From: Hyphomicrobiales bacterium
GTDB lineage: Bacteria > Pseudomonadota > Alphaproteobacteria > Rhizobiales > Aestuariivirgaceae
Direction: 5' to 3'
NCBI GenBank assembly: GCA_003151375.1
Contig: PLXI01000232.1
Coordinates: 1 to 11,673, forward strand
DNA length: 11,673 nt
The position numbers and the translations under genes are program-made. Shown in pieces: positions 1 through 7,774 of the stretch. Numbering within the stretch: the stretch's first letter is position 1; the number at the start of each line of letters is the position of its first letter. Below the pieces are notes generated by a model. The model had not been told where the DNA came from. It saw nothing but the letters and a program-made list of their open reading frames with translations, and did not search any database.

Positions 1-1841
1 ACAGCGGTCAGAGTGGCGGTGGATTCACGCGGTGCGGCACTGCGATAGAGGTCATTCTTCCAATCTTTTTGAACAAGGGCTTTAGCCTTGGCCGTTAATG
101 TCACCACACCATCGAACAAATCGGCGCGATGATTTTCTTTCAGCGGTGATGACCGCGGCAATTTTAAGCGCTGCACGGGCCCACCGGCATTGTCCACTTC
201 TTCAATACAATAGACCAAAGGTCCGCGTTGTAAGGCGACGCGACCCAAATCCATATTTACAGAGGGGTTGGCATAAACGCGCGTCGCTTTCATAGGCAGG
301 GTGAGCTTAATCTTATCGCCTTTTGCCCATTTGCGTTTTATCGGCAGGTAACCCTTGACGAGTTTCTTTGCCGAAACGGTTTTACCATTCACCGAAACCT
401 TGGCACCTTTGCACCATGAAGGTACGCGCAAGTTGATTATAAATTCTGCTGTCACTTCAGGATCTACTTCAATTGCAATAGCACCAGACCACGGATAGTT
501 GCTGATTTCGCGCAAGGCCACCTTGCCACTTTTCAGTGTAACTGAAGTTGCAATGCCACCATAGAGGTGGAACGCAATTTCATTTTCCGTATGTGAAAGA
601 AAATAATCGCCAACCGATCCAATGAGACGTGCCACATTCATGGTGCAACATGGGCAAGTGTGCCACGCCCAGCGTGTGGCCGTGCCAATGCTTTCTAATG
701 GATTGGCATAAAAATAGTGTTTTCCATCGCGCGATAGGCCAGACAAAGCGCCGTTATAAAGTGCGCGCTCCAATACATCAGCATATTGCCCATCAAGATC
801 AAGGTGCAACATGCGCTGCGCCCAAAAGATCAAAGCAACCGAGGCGCAGGTTTCGGCATAAGCAGTCTGATTGGGTAAATCATAGTCATAGGTGAAGCCT
901 TCGTTGCTCGCTGATGGCCCCAGCCCCGCTGTCACATACATCTTGGTTGCCATCACATCATGCCACAAAACTTCACATGCTTTTTTTAGGTCTGCGTCTC
1001 GCAACCCTGCGGCCAAATCGGCCATCGCAGTATAAAGATACATAGCGCGCACCGCATGGCCGACCACTTTAGTCTGCTCACGCACGGGTTTGTGAGACTG
1101 GCTGTATTCGTGACTCTTTTGCACGAATTTAGCTGGATCATCGCCGCGCGCGATTGCTTCCGTGTCAAAATAATGCGGCGGTTGTTTGCCGCGCTGGTTG
1201 ATGAAATAAACGGCGAGGTCAAGCTGCTTTTTATCTTTGGTCAGATGATAAAGCTTAATGAGCGCCAGCTCTATTTCTTCATGTCCACAATAGCCGGGCT
1301 TCTGATTTGGGCCAGGGCCAAAGGTTTTACGAATATGTTCAATATACCGTTCCATAATATCAAGCCAACGCCTGCGCCCAGTTGCACGAAAATATGCAAT
1401 GGCACCTTCAAGCATGTGCCCCGCATTATAGAGTTCGTGATTGTCGCGCAAATTGGTCCAGCGATTGTCGAGCTCACGACCGATATACCACAAGTTTAGA
1501 TAGCCATCAGCTAGCTGTGCTTTTTCAAACTTATCGACTATGGCTTCGATCTGGCTTTCGATCTTGGCGTCGCGTTTATGAGACAAGCCATAGCTTGCTG
1601 TTTCAATCCATTTGCCAATGTCTGAATCCCAGAACACTTGCACTGTAAAATTGTGTTGATTGCGAGGGAAGACTAGCGGCGGTGGCGGTTGCTTGAGATC
1701 CAGCGACTCAAGGATTTTAAATTCACCAAGCTTTTCATGTTGGCTGGGTATTGTGGTGCGCAACACTGTATCGAGCCGCTCCTTCCAGAAGGCACCTTCC
1801 AGTTTGACATCGTTGAATTTCACCGGCGCAAATTGTCTCAT
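1..1841 (-). CDS. GH127 family glycoside hydrolase, beta-L-arabinofuranosidase-like (3' end cut by window edge)
   Basis: Reading from the ATG at 1841 gives 613 uninterrupted residues before the left edge. The protein begins MRQFAPVKFNDVKL and matches the GH127 (formerly DUF1680) pattern: an alpha/alpha-barrel followed by beta-rich domains. The active-site set known from Bifidobacterium HypBA1 is present: Glu314 as the acid/base equivalent, Glu330 and Cys332 in an AETC motif exactly 16 residues on, and Cys398 (nucleophile equivalent) and Cys399 in HTCPCC; the last four would bind zinc. Such enzymes release beta-L-arabinofuranose from arabino-oligosaccharides. There is no signal peptide, so it should act in the cytoplasm on imported substrate. 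HypBA1 is about 658 residues, so perhaps 30 to 50 C-terminal residues are missing. The start lies one base after the regulator stop (TAA-A-ATG), with GCGAGG upstream, suggesting translational coupling. Family call is firm; exact substrate is not, since GH127 also includes aceric acid hydrolases. Confidence 0.93.
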   Translation of the reverse strand, partial: MRQFAPVKFNDVKLEGAFWKERLDTVLRTTIPSQHEKLGEFKILESLDLKQPPPPLVFPRNQHNFTVQVFWDSDIGKWIETASYGLSHKRDAKIESQIEAIVDKFEKAQLADGYLNLWYIGRELDNRWTNLRDNHELYNAGHMLEGAIAYFRATGRRRWLDIMERYIEHIRKTFGPGPNQKPGYCGHEEIELALIKLYHLTKDKKQLDLAVYFINQRGKQPPHYFDTEAIARGDDPAKFVQKSHEYSQSHKPVREQTKVVGHAVRAMYLYTAMADLAAGLRDADLKKACEVLWHDVMATKMYVTAGLGPSASNEGFTYDYDLPNQTAYAETCASVALIFWAQRMLHLDLDGQYADVLERALYNGALSGLSRDGKHYFYANPLESIGTATRWAWHTCPCCTMNVARLIGSVGDYFLSHTENEIAFHLYGGIATSVTLKSGKVALREISNYPWSGAIAIEVDPEVTAEFIINLRVPSWCKGAKVSVNGKTVSAKKLVKGYLPIKRKWAKGDKIKLTLPMKATRVYANPSVNMDLGRVALQRGPLVYCIEEVDNAGGPVQRLKLPRSSPLKENHRADLFDGVVTLTAKAKALVQKDWKNDLYRSAAPRESTATLTA

Positions 1842-1842
1842 T

Positions 1843-2892
1843 TTAAACCTCGCTCAAATTTCTCATTTCCGAACCACAAGATTGCCGGATGACCAAACTA
1901 CAAGGCATCCGCCTCGCGCCACGAATTTTTTGGCCGCCAATCATCGCAATCAATCGTTCACCGGCTTCAGCCCCCAATGCCTTGAGGTTCATATCGATAC
2001 TGGTGAGTGGCGGTCTGGCAGCCTGCGTAATCACTTCCCAATTATCAAAGCCCACGATTGCAACGTCACGCGGCACCTGAATGCCGAGATCTCGCAGCCC
2101 CTCTGCCGCACCTCTGGCAATTTGATCATTTCCACAGAACAATGCGTCCGGCTTTTGCGTTTTCTTTGAAAACAATTTGGCCGCCGCCTCGCGGCCCCAG
2201 ACTTCAGACCATGGCCCGTGATGAACTTGCTCGTCCAAGCCATTATCTTTTAGCGCGCGGCGATAGCCCTTAAGGCGTAAACGCACCGCCTCAAATCGCT
2301 CAGGGCCAGTGACATGAACAATGTGTTTGCGACCAAGCGAGGCCAGATGCGTCGTTGCGAGATAGGCGCCACCCTCATCATCAGGCAGCAGCGAATGCGC
2401 ATCATCTTCATCAGCATGAGTGAACACATAAATCACTGGCAAGCCATGAGCGAAGCGGCCAATAGGCGCGCGGTTATCAGTACGCCTCGCCGTAACCACG
2501 AGGCCATCAATGCGCTTGCCCAATAGCTGATCAAGATGTTGGCGCTCACGCTCTGGGTCGTCGGTGGCGTTGCACATGAACACTGCAATGCCCTCTGCGG
2601 CCAGGCGCTCCTCCAAGGCTTCAAATATCGGAAAACTGAACCGACCAAAGCTGTCATTGGTGATTACACCAACAGTCATCGACTTGGAGCGATGTAAGCT
2701 CTGCGCCAAATCATTGGGGCGGTAGCCAATTTCAGCGGCAACACGTTTGACTTTTTCGCGGGTCTCGGTGCTCAGACGCCCATTGGCATTCAGCGCTTTA
2801 GACGCTGTGCCGATGGAAACCTTGGCCACACGCGCGACATCGCGGATGGTTGGGGCTTTGGTTCGCGTGTTGATGGGTTTTTTGGCGACCAT
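1843..2892 (-). CDS. LacI/GalR-family transcriptional regulator
   Basis: A full-length 349-residue LacI-family protein. The N-terminal helix-turn-helix spans about residues 15-34 (TIRDVARVAKVSIGTASKAL), followed by the minor-groove hinge helix at RPNDLAQSLH (58-67). From about residue 72 a periplasmic-binding-like effector domain follows, ending with the family-typical segment PCSLVIRQSC. These proteins bind DNA as dimers and usually repress until a sugar binds. Its ATG is one base after the stop of the preceding permease gene (TAG-C-ATG) and its own SD is weak, so translation is probably coupled. Placed inside the importer/hydrolase operon, it is the likely local repressor and would control its own synthesis. 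Two matching palindromes ahead of the operon (6072-6089 and 6130-6147) are the obvious candidate operators. The ligand is unknown; an arabinose- or fucose-related sugar is an inference from the neighbours. Confidence 0.95.
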   Translation of the reverse strand: MVAKKPINTRTKAPTIRDVARVAKVSIGTASKALNANGRLSTETREKVKRVAAEIGYRPNDLAQSLHRSKSMTVGVITNDSFGRFSFPIFEALEERLAAEGIAVFMCNATDDPERERQHLDQLLGKRIDGLVVTARRTDNRAPIGRFAHGLPVIYVFTHADEDDAHSLLPDDEGGAYLATTHLASLGRKHIVHVTGPERFEAVRLRLKGYRRALKDNGLDEQVHHGPWSEVWGREAAAKLFSKKTQKPDALFCGNDQIARGAAEGLRDLGIQVPRDVAIVGFDNWEVITQAARPPLTSIDMNLKALGAEAGERLIAMIGGQKIRGARRMPCSLVIRQSCGSEMRNLSEV

Positions 2893-2893
2893 G

Positions 2894-3787
2894 CTATTTC
2901 ACCGCACCGCCCAAAAGACCAGACACATAGTATTTCTGCAGGAAAATATAGATCAACGCGCAAGGCAAAATTGAGATCAGAATACCAGCTTGCAACGCGC
3001 CCCAGTCAACTGCCCCAAAATGGCCAATGCGTACGCTCACCAGCATGATGGGAACCGTGAATGAGGTTTCTTTGTTCATGAAAATGAGTGCGGCAAGAAA
3101 TTCGTTCCAAGATGCAATGAATGCAAACAGCGTCACCGTCACCATTCCCGGAAAAACCAGTGGCAGAAAAACGCGACGGAATGAGACAAAGGTTGAGCAA
3201 CCGTCAATCACTGCGGCCTCTTCCAATTCCCGCGGAACGGACTCAAAGGCATTGCGCATCAAATATACGCTGAACGGAATTTGCAGGATCGTGTGGACAA
3301 TTGCCAATCCGAACAGCGTGTTTGCTAATCCGAGTTTAGCAAACATGAAATAAAGTGGCGTTAGCAAAGCTTGATAAGGAATCATCAGAGGTGTGAGCAA
3401 AATTACGAAAAGCACTTCCTTGTATGGAATATTGAATCTCGCCAAGCCAAAGCCGGCTGGAACTGAAAGCACCAAACTGAAAATGATCGTGAATGCTGCA
3501 ACGCCAAGACTATTGCCAACATAGGTTCCGAGGCCCGCGCCAAAATTCAAAACATGATCATAGTTTTCGAGACTGAAACTGTGCGGCAAATAGCTGGGCG
3601 GAACCGCCGAAGCCTCAGCAGATGGTTTGATTGATGCAAAAAAAGACAAGACCAGTGGTGCCAACATGAGCGCGCCAATAAACACGGCGATCGCACCCAC
3701 GAGATACCCGTTAAGATTATTCTGACCGGCGATACGGTTTTCGTCAGCAGGAGTTTTATGCGCGGGAGTGGTCACAGTGCCAGTCAT
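2894..3787 (-). CDS. ABC sugar transporter permease, CUT1 family (MalG-like)
   Basis: An inner-membrane permease of 297 residues with about six hydrophobic helices, the first near residues 28-51. The cytoplasmic EAA loop that docks the ATPase is clear at about 187-209 (ELEEAAVIDGCSTFVSFRRVFLPL). Gene order after the first permease and the layout of this loop fit the MalG-type subunit of a CUT1 carbohydrate importer. I chose the ATG at 3787 because it has a strong GGAGG eight bases upstream and overlaps the preceding stop as ATGA; an in-frame ATG at 3835 would add 16 unlikely residues inside the upstream gene. With its partner permease it would form the translocation pore for a sugar or oligosaccharide. 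No ATPase gene is seen nearby, so the ATPase may be shared or encoded beyond the left edge. Confidence 0.94.
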   Translation of the reverse strand: MTGTVTTPAHKTPADENRIAGQNNLNGYLVGAIAVFIGALMLAPLVLSFFASIKPSAEASAVPPSYLPHSFSLENYDHVLNFGAGLGTYVGNSLGVAAFTIIFSLVLSVPAGFGLARFNIPYKEVLFVILLTPLMIPYQALLTPLYFMFAKLGLANTLFGLAIVHTILQIPFSVYLMRNAFESVPRELEEAAVIDGCSTFVSFRRVFLPLVFPGMVTVTLFAFIASWNEFLAALIFMNKETSFTVPIMLVSVRIGHFGAVDWGALQAGILISILPCALIYIFLQKYYVSGLLGGAVK

Positions 3788-4662
3788 TGGTGCGCCCTCC
3801 GGTTTGTTAGAACCAGTTGCAAAGCTGTACCGCATAGAATGATGGCAGTGAGAATGACGGAGAGTGCTGCGCCATAACCTAATTTGAAATTGATAAACGA
3901 GTTCTGATAGATCAAGTAAACAGTAGTCAGCGTCTGCCCACGCGGGCCGCCTGCCGTCATGATATATAACTGTTCGAAAGCCAGCATCGATCCGATGGCA
4001 CTGATCAGTGTGACCAGCAGAATAGTACGCAGGATAAGCGGCAGGAATATGCGCGTCGCGCGCTGGAGGTAGCTTGTGCCATCAATCAGGGAAGCCTCAA
4101 CAACTTCGCTGCTAATCGATTGCATGGCGGCCACAAAAAGGATCATGCCGAAGCCAACCACCTTCCAAGTCACGGAGATGATGACGGCCCAAAGGGCCAT
4201 ATTGGCAGTATTAAACCAAACGATAGGATGGGCAATGACACCAAGATCAACCAGGGTTTTGTTGAATAGGCCAACTTGCTCGTCAAACAGCCAATACCAA
4301 AGAAAACTGGAGGTGCCGAGGCCAATGACAACAGGCAAAAAAACTACGCCGCGCACCACTTTTCGGATTTTACGATTTGGCAATACGAGGAAAGCAAGCA
4401 ATAGGCCCAATCCCATCAGGATTGGCGTGATAAAAAGTGTGTAGCGCGCAGTAAACCCGAGAGCAGTCCAAAAAGCTGAATCGTTGAAGGCCTTTTCATA
4501 ATTGGCCAAGCCAACAAATGCGCCTCCACCCAACAGGGACCTGCTGGTTAAGGACGTAGCGATCAATTGGCCAAAGGGATAGAGTACGAATGCACACACA
4601 AAAATGAGTGCGGGCAAAACATAGATCAACCCAGTCCACCGTGACGCGTTGCTGGAATTCAT
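3784..4662 (-). CDS. ABC sugar transporter permease, CUT1 family (MalF-like)
   Basis: A 292-residue inner-membrane permease beginning MNSSNASRWTGLIYVLPALI, with a first transmembrane segment at about residues 11-33 and several more along its length. The EAA loop is at about 186-208 (EVVEASLIDGTSYLQRATRIFLP). Position directly after the binding-protein gene and before a second permease is typical of the MalF-like partner in CUT1 importers; unlike E. coli MalF it lacks a large periplasmic insertion, which is common for this class. I prefer the ATG at 4662, preceded by GATGAGG, to a TTG at 4680 that would add six residues. Its stop overlaps the next gene's start as ATGA, so the two permeases are probably made in matched amounts. 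The 105-bp gap upstream holds a hairpin. Confidence 0.94.
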   Translation of the reverse strand: MNSSNASRWTGLIYVLPALIFVCAFVLYPFGQLIATSLTSRSLLGGGAFVGLANYEKAFNDSAFWTALGFTARYTLFITPILMGLGLLLAFLVLPNRKIRKVVRGVVFLPVVIGLGTSSFLWYWLFDEQVGLFNKTLVDLGVIAHPIVWFNTANMALWAVIISVTWKVVGFGMILFVAAMQSISSEVVEASLIDGTSYLQRATRIFLPLILRTILLVTLISAIGSMLAFEQLYIMTAGGPRGQTLTTVYLIYQNSFINFKLGYGAALSVILTAIILCGTALQLVLTNRRAHQ

Positions 4663-4695
4663 AGCCTCATCTCTGAACAAGCCATCGCCAAATTA

Positions 4696-4721
4696 CTCTA
4701 CTGGGCCGAAGCCCAACAGAG
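4696..4721 (-). promoter_or_regulatory. Intercistronic hairpin between binding protein and permease genes
   Basis: This inverted repeat can form a stem of CTCT/AGAG, a two-base internal mismatch, then TGGGC/GCCCA closed by a four-base loop. It has no following T-run on the minus strand, so it is not a standard intrinsic terminator. Binding-protein operons often carry a structure here that protects the 3' end of the binding-protein mRNA or partly stops transcription, giving more binding protein than permease. That role is inferred from position only. Confidence 0.5.
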
Positions 4722-4767
4722 TTCCGATCGCAGTATTTCAACCGCGACCGGATATATAGAGCCTATA

Positions 4768-6021
4768 TTATTGAGCGACGATACTGCTCATGGAATCGCG
4801 AGCCTTCTTGATGGCGCCATCTACGTCGCCGTCAAAAATCGCGGTCTGGAGCATCTGAATCCAAGGGCTGGAATCTGAGTTGACCATGTCATTGAAATGG
4901 AAAACCCATGGCACATAACCAACGCCAAGTGCTTTAGCAGTCGTCACAACACGTGGCTCGTCCTTGAAGTACTTGTTGTCGGCCAAAGCGGGTCGTGATG
5001 GGATGATGTTATTCTTAGCTAGGCCTTCTAACTGGACTTCGTCAGTAAGTTCCCAATGGATGAATTCCTTGGCTACTGCGGCTTGTTTGGAACCTTTTGG
5101 AATAGCCACAACGTCACCACCAACGAAGGCCGATTGTTGGCCATCCTTGATGCCAGGCAAAATCGTCACACCGAAATTCAGATTTGGCGCTTTTTCTTTC
5201 AAGAGTGAAATCATAAAGCCACCCGAACCCTCAATGCCGATATTTCCGGACATGAATGCAGATACGAAACTGGCTCCATTGTCAGCTTGTGCGCTGGCAG
5301 GAATCAAGCCTTCCTTCCACATTGCCTGCATTTCGGTGAGAACAGCTTTTACGCCGTCGCCATCCAGCGGCGTATCACCTGCTTTGGCGGGGAGGATTTT
5401 GGCACCAGCCGCAACCATCATTGGCGAAGTTACGAAGATGTTACAGCCCGGGCAAGCGCCTGAGAAATAATAGCCGTAGGTGTCGCCACCCAGGGCCCTG
5501 ATTTTTGTGGCATCAGCATGAATTTCGGCCAATGTGGTTGGGCCCTTTTCAGGATCAAGTCCGGCCTTCTTGAAGAGATCTTTGTTCCACACCAAGATTG
5601 AAACATCGGGTGTAAAACCAGCGCCATAAATTTTGCCGTCGTAAGTTGCGATATTTTTATAGGCTTCGGCGACGCCTGCATAGTTCGGATCGCCTTTGAG
5701 ATCGGCGGTCAAGTCGGTCAAGAAGCCAGCCTTCATGAAGTCCGGCATGTAAATCAAGTCGAACGACACGAGATCGGGCACATCGCCAGCTTGCGAGCCA
5801 GTGGCCAGTTTGGTCACCATTTGATTGTCAGGGATAACAGTAACCGCAATCTTCTTATCGGCATGACCGGTGTTCCACAGGTCAACCAGATGTTGGGCTG
5901 CACCAGCGCCGCTTGCCCGCACCCACATGCTCAGATCTGCTGCGAATGATGTTGAGAAAGAAAGAAAAGTAGATGTCGTTAAGGCCAACGCAAAGGCGCT
6001 GGAGCGTTTTGCAAATGTCAT
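4768..6021 (-). CDS. ABC transporter sugar-binding protein, extracellular (CUT1, SBP family 1)
   Basis: A 417-residue secreted solute-binding protein. The ATG at 6021 is preceded by a strong GGAGG five bases away and gives a classic signal peptide: basic start (MTFAKRSS), hydrophobic core to about residue 22, and likely cleavage after SFA at residue 27; an ATG at 6054 would spoil it. The mature part shows family 1 features, including YDGKIYGAGF near residues 127-136 and NKDLFKKAGL at 146-155. It should capture a sugar or oligosaccharide in the periplasm and deliver it to the two permeases encoded downstream. Cys190 and Cys193 (ACPGC) could form a disulfide, a less usual trait in this family. 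It is the first gene of the operon and follows two operator-like palindromes. Ligand unknown; a GH127 enzyme in the same operon suggests an arabinofuranose-containing glycoside. Confidence 0.95.
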   Translation of the reverse strand: MTFAKRSSAFALALTTSTFLSFSTSFAADLSMWVRASGAGAAQHLVDLWNTGHADKKIAVTVIPDNQMVTKLATGSQAGDVPDLVSFDLIYMPDFMKAGFLTDLTADLKGDPNYAGVAEAYKNIATYDGKIYGAGFTPDVSILVWNKDLFKKAGLDPEKGPTTLAEIHADATKIRALGGDTYGYYFSGACPGCNIFVTSPMMVAAGAKILPAKAGDTPLDGDGVKAVLTEMQAMWKEGLIPASAQADNGASFVSAFMSGNIGIEGSGGFMISLLKEKAPNLNFGVTILPGIKDGQQSAFVGGDVVAIPKGSKQAAVAKEFIHWELTDEVQLEGLAKNNIIPSRPALADNKYFKDEPRVVTTAKALGVGYVPWVFHFNDMVNSDSSPWIQMLQTAIFDGDVDGAIKKARDSMSSIVAQ

Positions 6022-6071
6022 AGTTTCCTCCACACGTTGATTGAACTCCAGCATTTTTGCTGCGAGCTATT

Positions 6072-6089
6072 ATGAGAAAACCTTTTCCC
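6072..6089 (-). promoter_or_regulatory. Candidate LacI-family operator, promoter-distal site
   Basis: The imperfect palindrome has the core GAAAACCTTTTC. Read on the minus strand, GGGAAAAGGTTTTCTCAT matches the second site at 6130-6147 in 17 of 18 positions, differing only in the centre. It lies about 50 bases before the binding-protein start codon. A conserved pair of such palindromes ahead of an operon that encodes a LacI-type protein strongly suggests repressor binding. Confidence 0.7.
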
Positions 6090-6129
6090 TTAACTTTACC
6101 GAGGGGAGAAAATAACGGCAGAAACCTTT

Positions 6130-6147
6130 GGGAAAAGCTTTTCTCAT
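6130..6147 (-). promoter_or_regulatory. Candidate LacI-family operator, promoter-proximal site
   Basis: GGGAAAAGCTTTTCTCAT contains a perfect 12-base palindrome, GAAAAGCTTTTC. It is the inverted partner of the site at 6072-6089, with centres 56 bases apart. It begins three bases after the candidate -10 at 6151-6156, so a bound repressor would cover the expected transcription start. Confidence 0.72.
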
Positions 6148-6150
6148 GGG

Positions 6151-6179
6151 CTTATGGAGCAGTATTGGGAAACTTGCAA
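6151..6179 (-). promoter_or_regulatory. Candidate promoter of the importer/GH127 operon
   Basis: On the minus strand a TTGCAA (-35, 6174-6179) and CATAAG (-10, 6151-6156) are 17 bases apart, each matching four of six consensus bases. The call leans mainly on spacing and on the operator-like palindrome immediately downstream. Other weak promoters in this AT-rich region cannot be excluded. Confidence 0.35.
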
Positions 6180-6345
6180 GACCACGGATTAGTATTTTGC
6201 TGAAATTATTTTAATACTCGAAAATCAAATGCAATTTCATCTGGTTATAATTTCCAAGATTTGGTCAATGCATCCGGCAGGATTATTCCGCAAGATTATG
6301 CCCACCTCTGCCGCTGGTAAATTGAGTTAGCTCACCTCGCTCAGC

Positions 6346-6771
6346 CTACTTCACTACGCCTTTTTTCAATATGATGTTCGCATAGACTGCGGTTTCACCA
6401 GTGGCCACGATATAGGCAGCGGCTTTTGCTTTTTCATAAAAGGCAAAACGTTCTAACGGTGCAACTAAAAATTTTCCAGCAAGTCGGCTGACAATGTCCT
6501 GGTAAGCCACACATATTTCTGGAACTTTATTTGGATCTTCCACCATCGCCATGCGCCAGGCAGAGGTATCGGCATAAGGATCAAGTGGAAAGTGGGTGAG
6601 AATTGCAGTCAACAAATTTATGCCGCCAATTCCGTCAGCCCGCACTAGTTTCGGGCCAAGGGATGCAGCAGGAAAATTGGCATCGCCAATAACAATTTCA
6701 TCGCCATGCCCCATTGATTGCAAGGCATGTAACAAATCTGGCCCAAGCAACGGATGAATTCCTATCAGCAT
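6346..6771 (-). CDS. fucU: L-fucose mutarotase, RbsD/FucU family
   Basis: A 141-residue protein, the usual FucU length. It starts MLIGIHPLLGPDLLHALQSMGHGDEIVIGDANFPA, highly typical of FucU, with the conserved catalytic-type His22 in GHGDEI, and ends with the family signature around YIVATGETAVYANIILKKGVV (Tyr120 and Tyr130). These enzymes speed interconversion of the alpha and beta anomers of L-fucose (and some related sugars) in the cytoplasm, supplying the anomer needed by the next enzyme. The start has a good SD, GAGGTGA, overlapping the stop of the preceding reductase gene eight bases away, so it is the third gene of one operon. Its pairing with a dehydrogenase fits an oxidative fucose route, where the dehydrogenase uses one pyranose anomer. 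RbsD is the alternative in the family, but the sequence favours FucU. Confidence 0.92.
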   Translation of the reverse strand: MLIGIHPLLGPDLLHALQSMGHGDEIVIGDANFPAASLGPKLVRADGIGGINLLTAILTHFPLDPYADTSAWRMAMVEDPNKVPEICVAYQDIVSRLAGKFLVAPLERFAFYEKAKAAAYIVATGETAVYANIILKKGVVK

Positions 6772-6779
6772 AATTTATT

Positions 6780-7766
6780 TCACCTCAATGTAAATTGTTC
6801 AGCCCGTATGAAGAATTCTTCCGGCGCTTTCGTAGATAATAGTTCCAAATTTTTCAATAGGCTTGCGGCTTTTGCCGTGCCAATGAGTACTGAAGCAACG
6901 ACCGGACTGCGCAGAGGAAACTGTAGCGCCGCTGCAGCAAGTGGTGTGCCATACTCGGCGGCTAAAGCCTGCAAACCGTTCACGCGCCTCACGATATCGC
7001 TGCTGGCTGGTTCATAGTCAAAATAGGCGTCAGGCCCAGCGCCAGTTGCCAAGATGCCAGAGTTAAATACGCCGCCAATGACGAGCGAAGTATTGCGCTG
7101 CATGCAACGCGAAATGAGTTCAGCCTCGGCGGAGCGATCCAACAAAGTGTAACGCCCAGCGAGCAGAATGCTGTCCATGTCAGCTTCAGACATAACGTCC
7201 AAACAGACTTTGACCTCATTCACCCCAAGACCCCACCCGCCAATGACACCCGATGATTTGAGTTTCTGCAACGCCTTCATTCCACCATTGCTGAATGTTC
7301 TGAAATGCGCAGCACCCAACTCTTTGCCGTGAGTGTAATCTCCCAAATCATGCACATAGAGAATGTCGATGCGGTTTAGACCAAGCCGCGCGTAACTCAT
7401 TTCAACCGATCGCATCACGCCATCATATGAATAGTCATAGTCAGAATCGAAATCTAATCCGCCAACAAAGCCGTTACGCGCGCCTGCGCTGGAAGGAACG
7501 GGCCTGAGCAAGCGCCCCACTTTTGTTGAAAGGACAACTTCATCTCGGGCATGGCTGCGGATGAAATCCCCCGTGCGGCGTTCTGATAGGCCTGCACCAT
7601 AACGCGGTGCTGTATCAAACATTCTCACACCGCTCTGCCAAGCAGCTTGTAACACCGCGTTTGCGTCTTCTAAACTACACGCGCGGTACAATCCGCCGAT
7701 GCCACCACATCCGAAGCTGATCTCTGCGACTTCAAGTGTTGTTGAACCAATTCGTCTTTTTTTCAT
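6780..7766 (-). CDS. Aldo/keto reductase, probable L-fucose (D-threo-aldose 1-) dehydrogenase
   Basis: A 328-residue aldo/keto reductase with the catalytic tetrad visible as Asp51 and Tyr56 (FDTAPRYG), Lys82 (STKVG) and His139 (YVHDLG). The N-terminus MKKRRIGSTTLEVAEISFGCGGIGG and the FDTAPRYGAGLSE segment resemble the subgroup annotated as D-threo-aldose 1-dehydrogenase, which oxidises L-fucose and related sugars to 1,5-lactones with NAD(P)+. Adjacent fucU and a sugar-acid dehydratase support that role. I use the ATG at 7766, eight bases after the upstream stop and where family similarity begins; an in-frame ATG at 7799 would overlap the upstream gene and lacks an SD, although the SD for 7766 is also modest. 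D-arabinose or L-galactose could equally be substrates because they share the same stereochemistry at the relevant carbons. Confidence 0.88.
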   Translation of the reverse strand: MKKRRIGSTTLEVAEISFGCGGIGGLYRACSLEDANAVLQAAWQSGVRMFDTAPRYGAGLSERRTGDFIRSHARDEVVLSTKVGRLLRPVPSSAGARNGFVGGLDFDSDYDYSYDGVMRSVEMSYARLGLNRIDILYVHDLGDYTHGKELGAAHFRTFSNGGMKALQKLKSSGVIGGWGLGVNEVKVCLDVMSEADMDSILLAGRYTLLDRSAEAELISRCMQRNTSLVIGGVFNSGILATGAGPDAYFDYEPASSDIVRRVNGLQALAAEYGTPLAAAALQFPLRSPVVASVLIGTAKAASLLKNLELLSTKAPEEFFIRAEQFTLR

Positions 7767-7774
7767 GGGTTGAC

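Larger units (their letters stand above)
6022..6345. other. Non-coding region between fucU and the importer operon
   Basis: This 324-bp stretch contains no credible gene. It holds the SD of the binding-protein gene, two operator-like palindromes and a weak candidate promoter, all oriented for the importer operon. The part next to fucU (about 6180-6345) is AT-rich; I saw no clear intrinsic terminator for fucU, so some read-through from the upstream operon is possible. Confidence 0.7.

Noticed and set aside
1056..1499. Plus-strand open frame of 147 codons
   Set aside because: It lies antisense to the GH127 gene, whose frame is open throughout with family motifs; no SD or recognisable protein.
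1660..2169. Plus-strand open frame of 169 codons across the GH127/LacI junction
   Set aside because: It is antisense to two well-supported genes and the low-complexity translation resembles no known family.
4964..5470. Plus-strand open frame of 168 codons
   Set aside because: It is a mirror of the binding-protein gene coding frame, with no independent support.
6300..6345. Possible terminator after fucU
   Set aside because: Only three- to four-base stems could be drawn and there is no T-run on the minus strand, so I did not call it.
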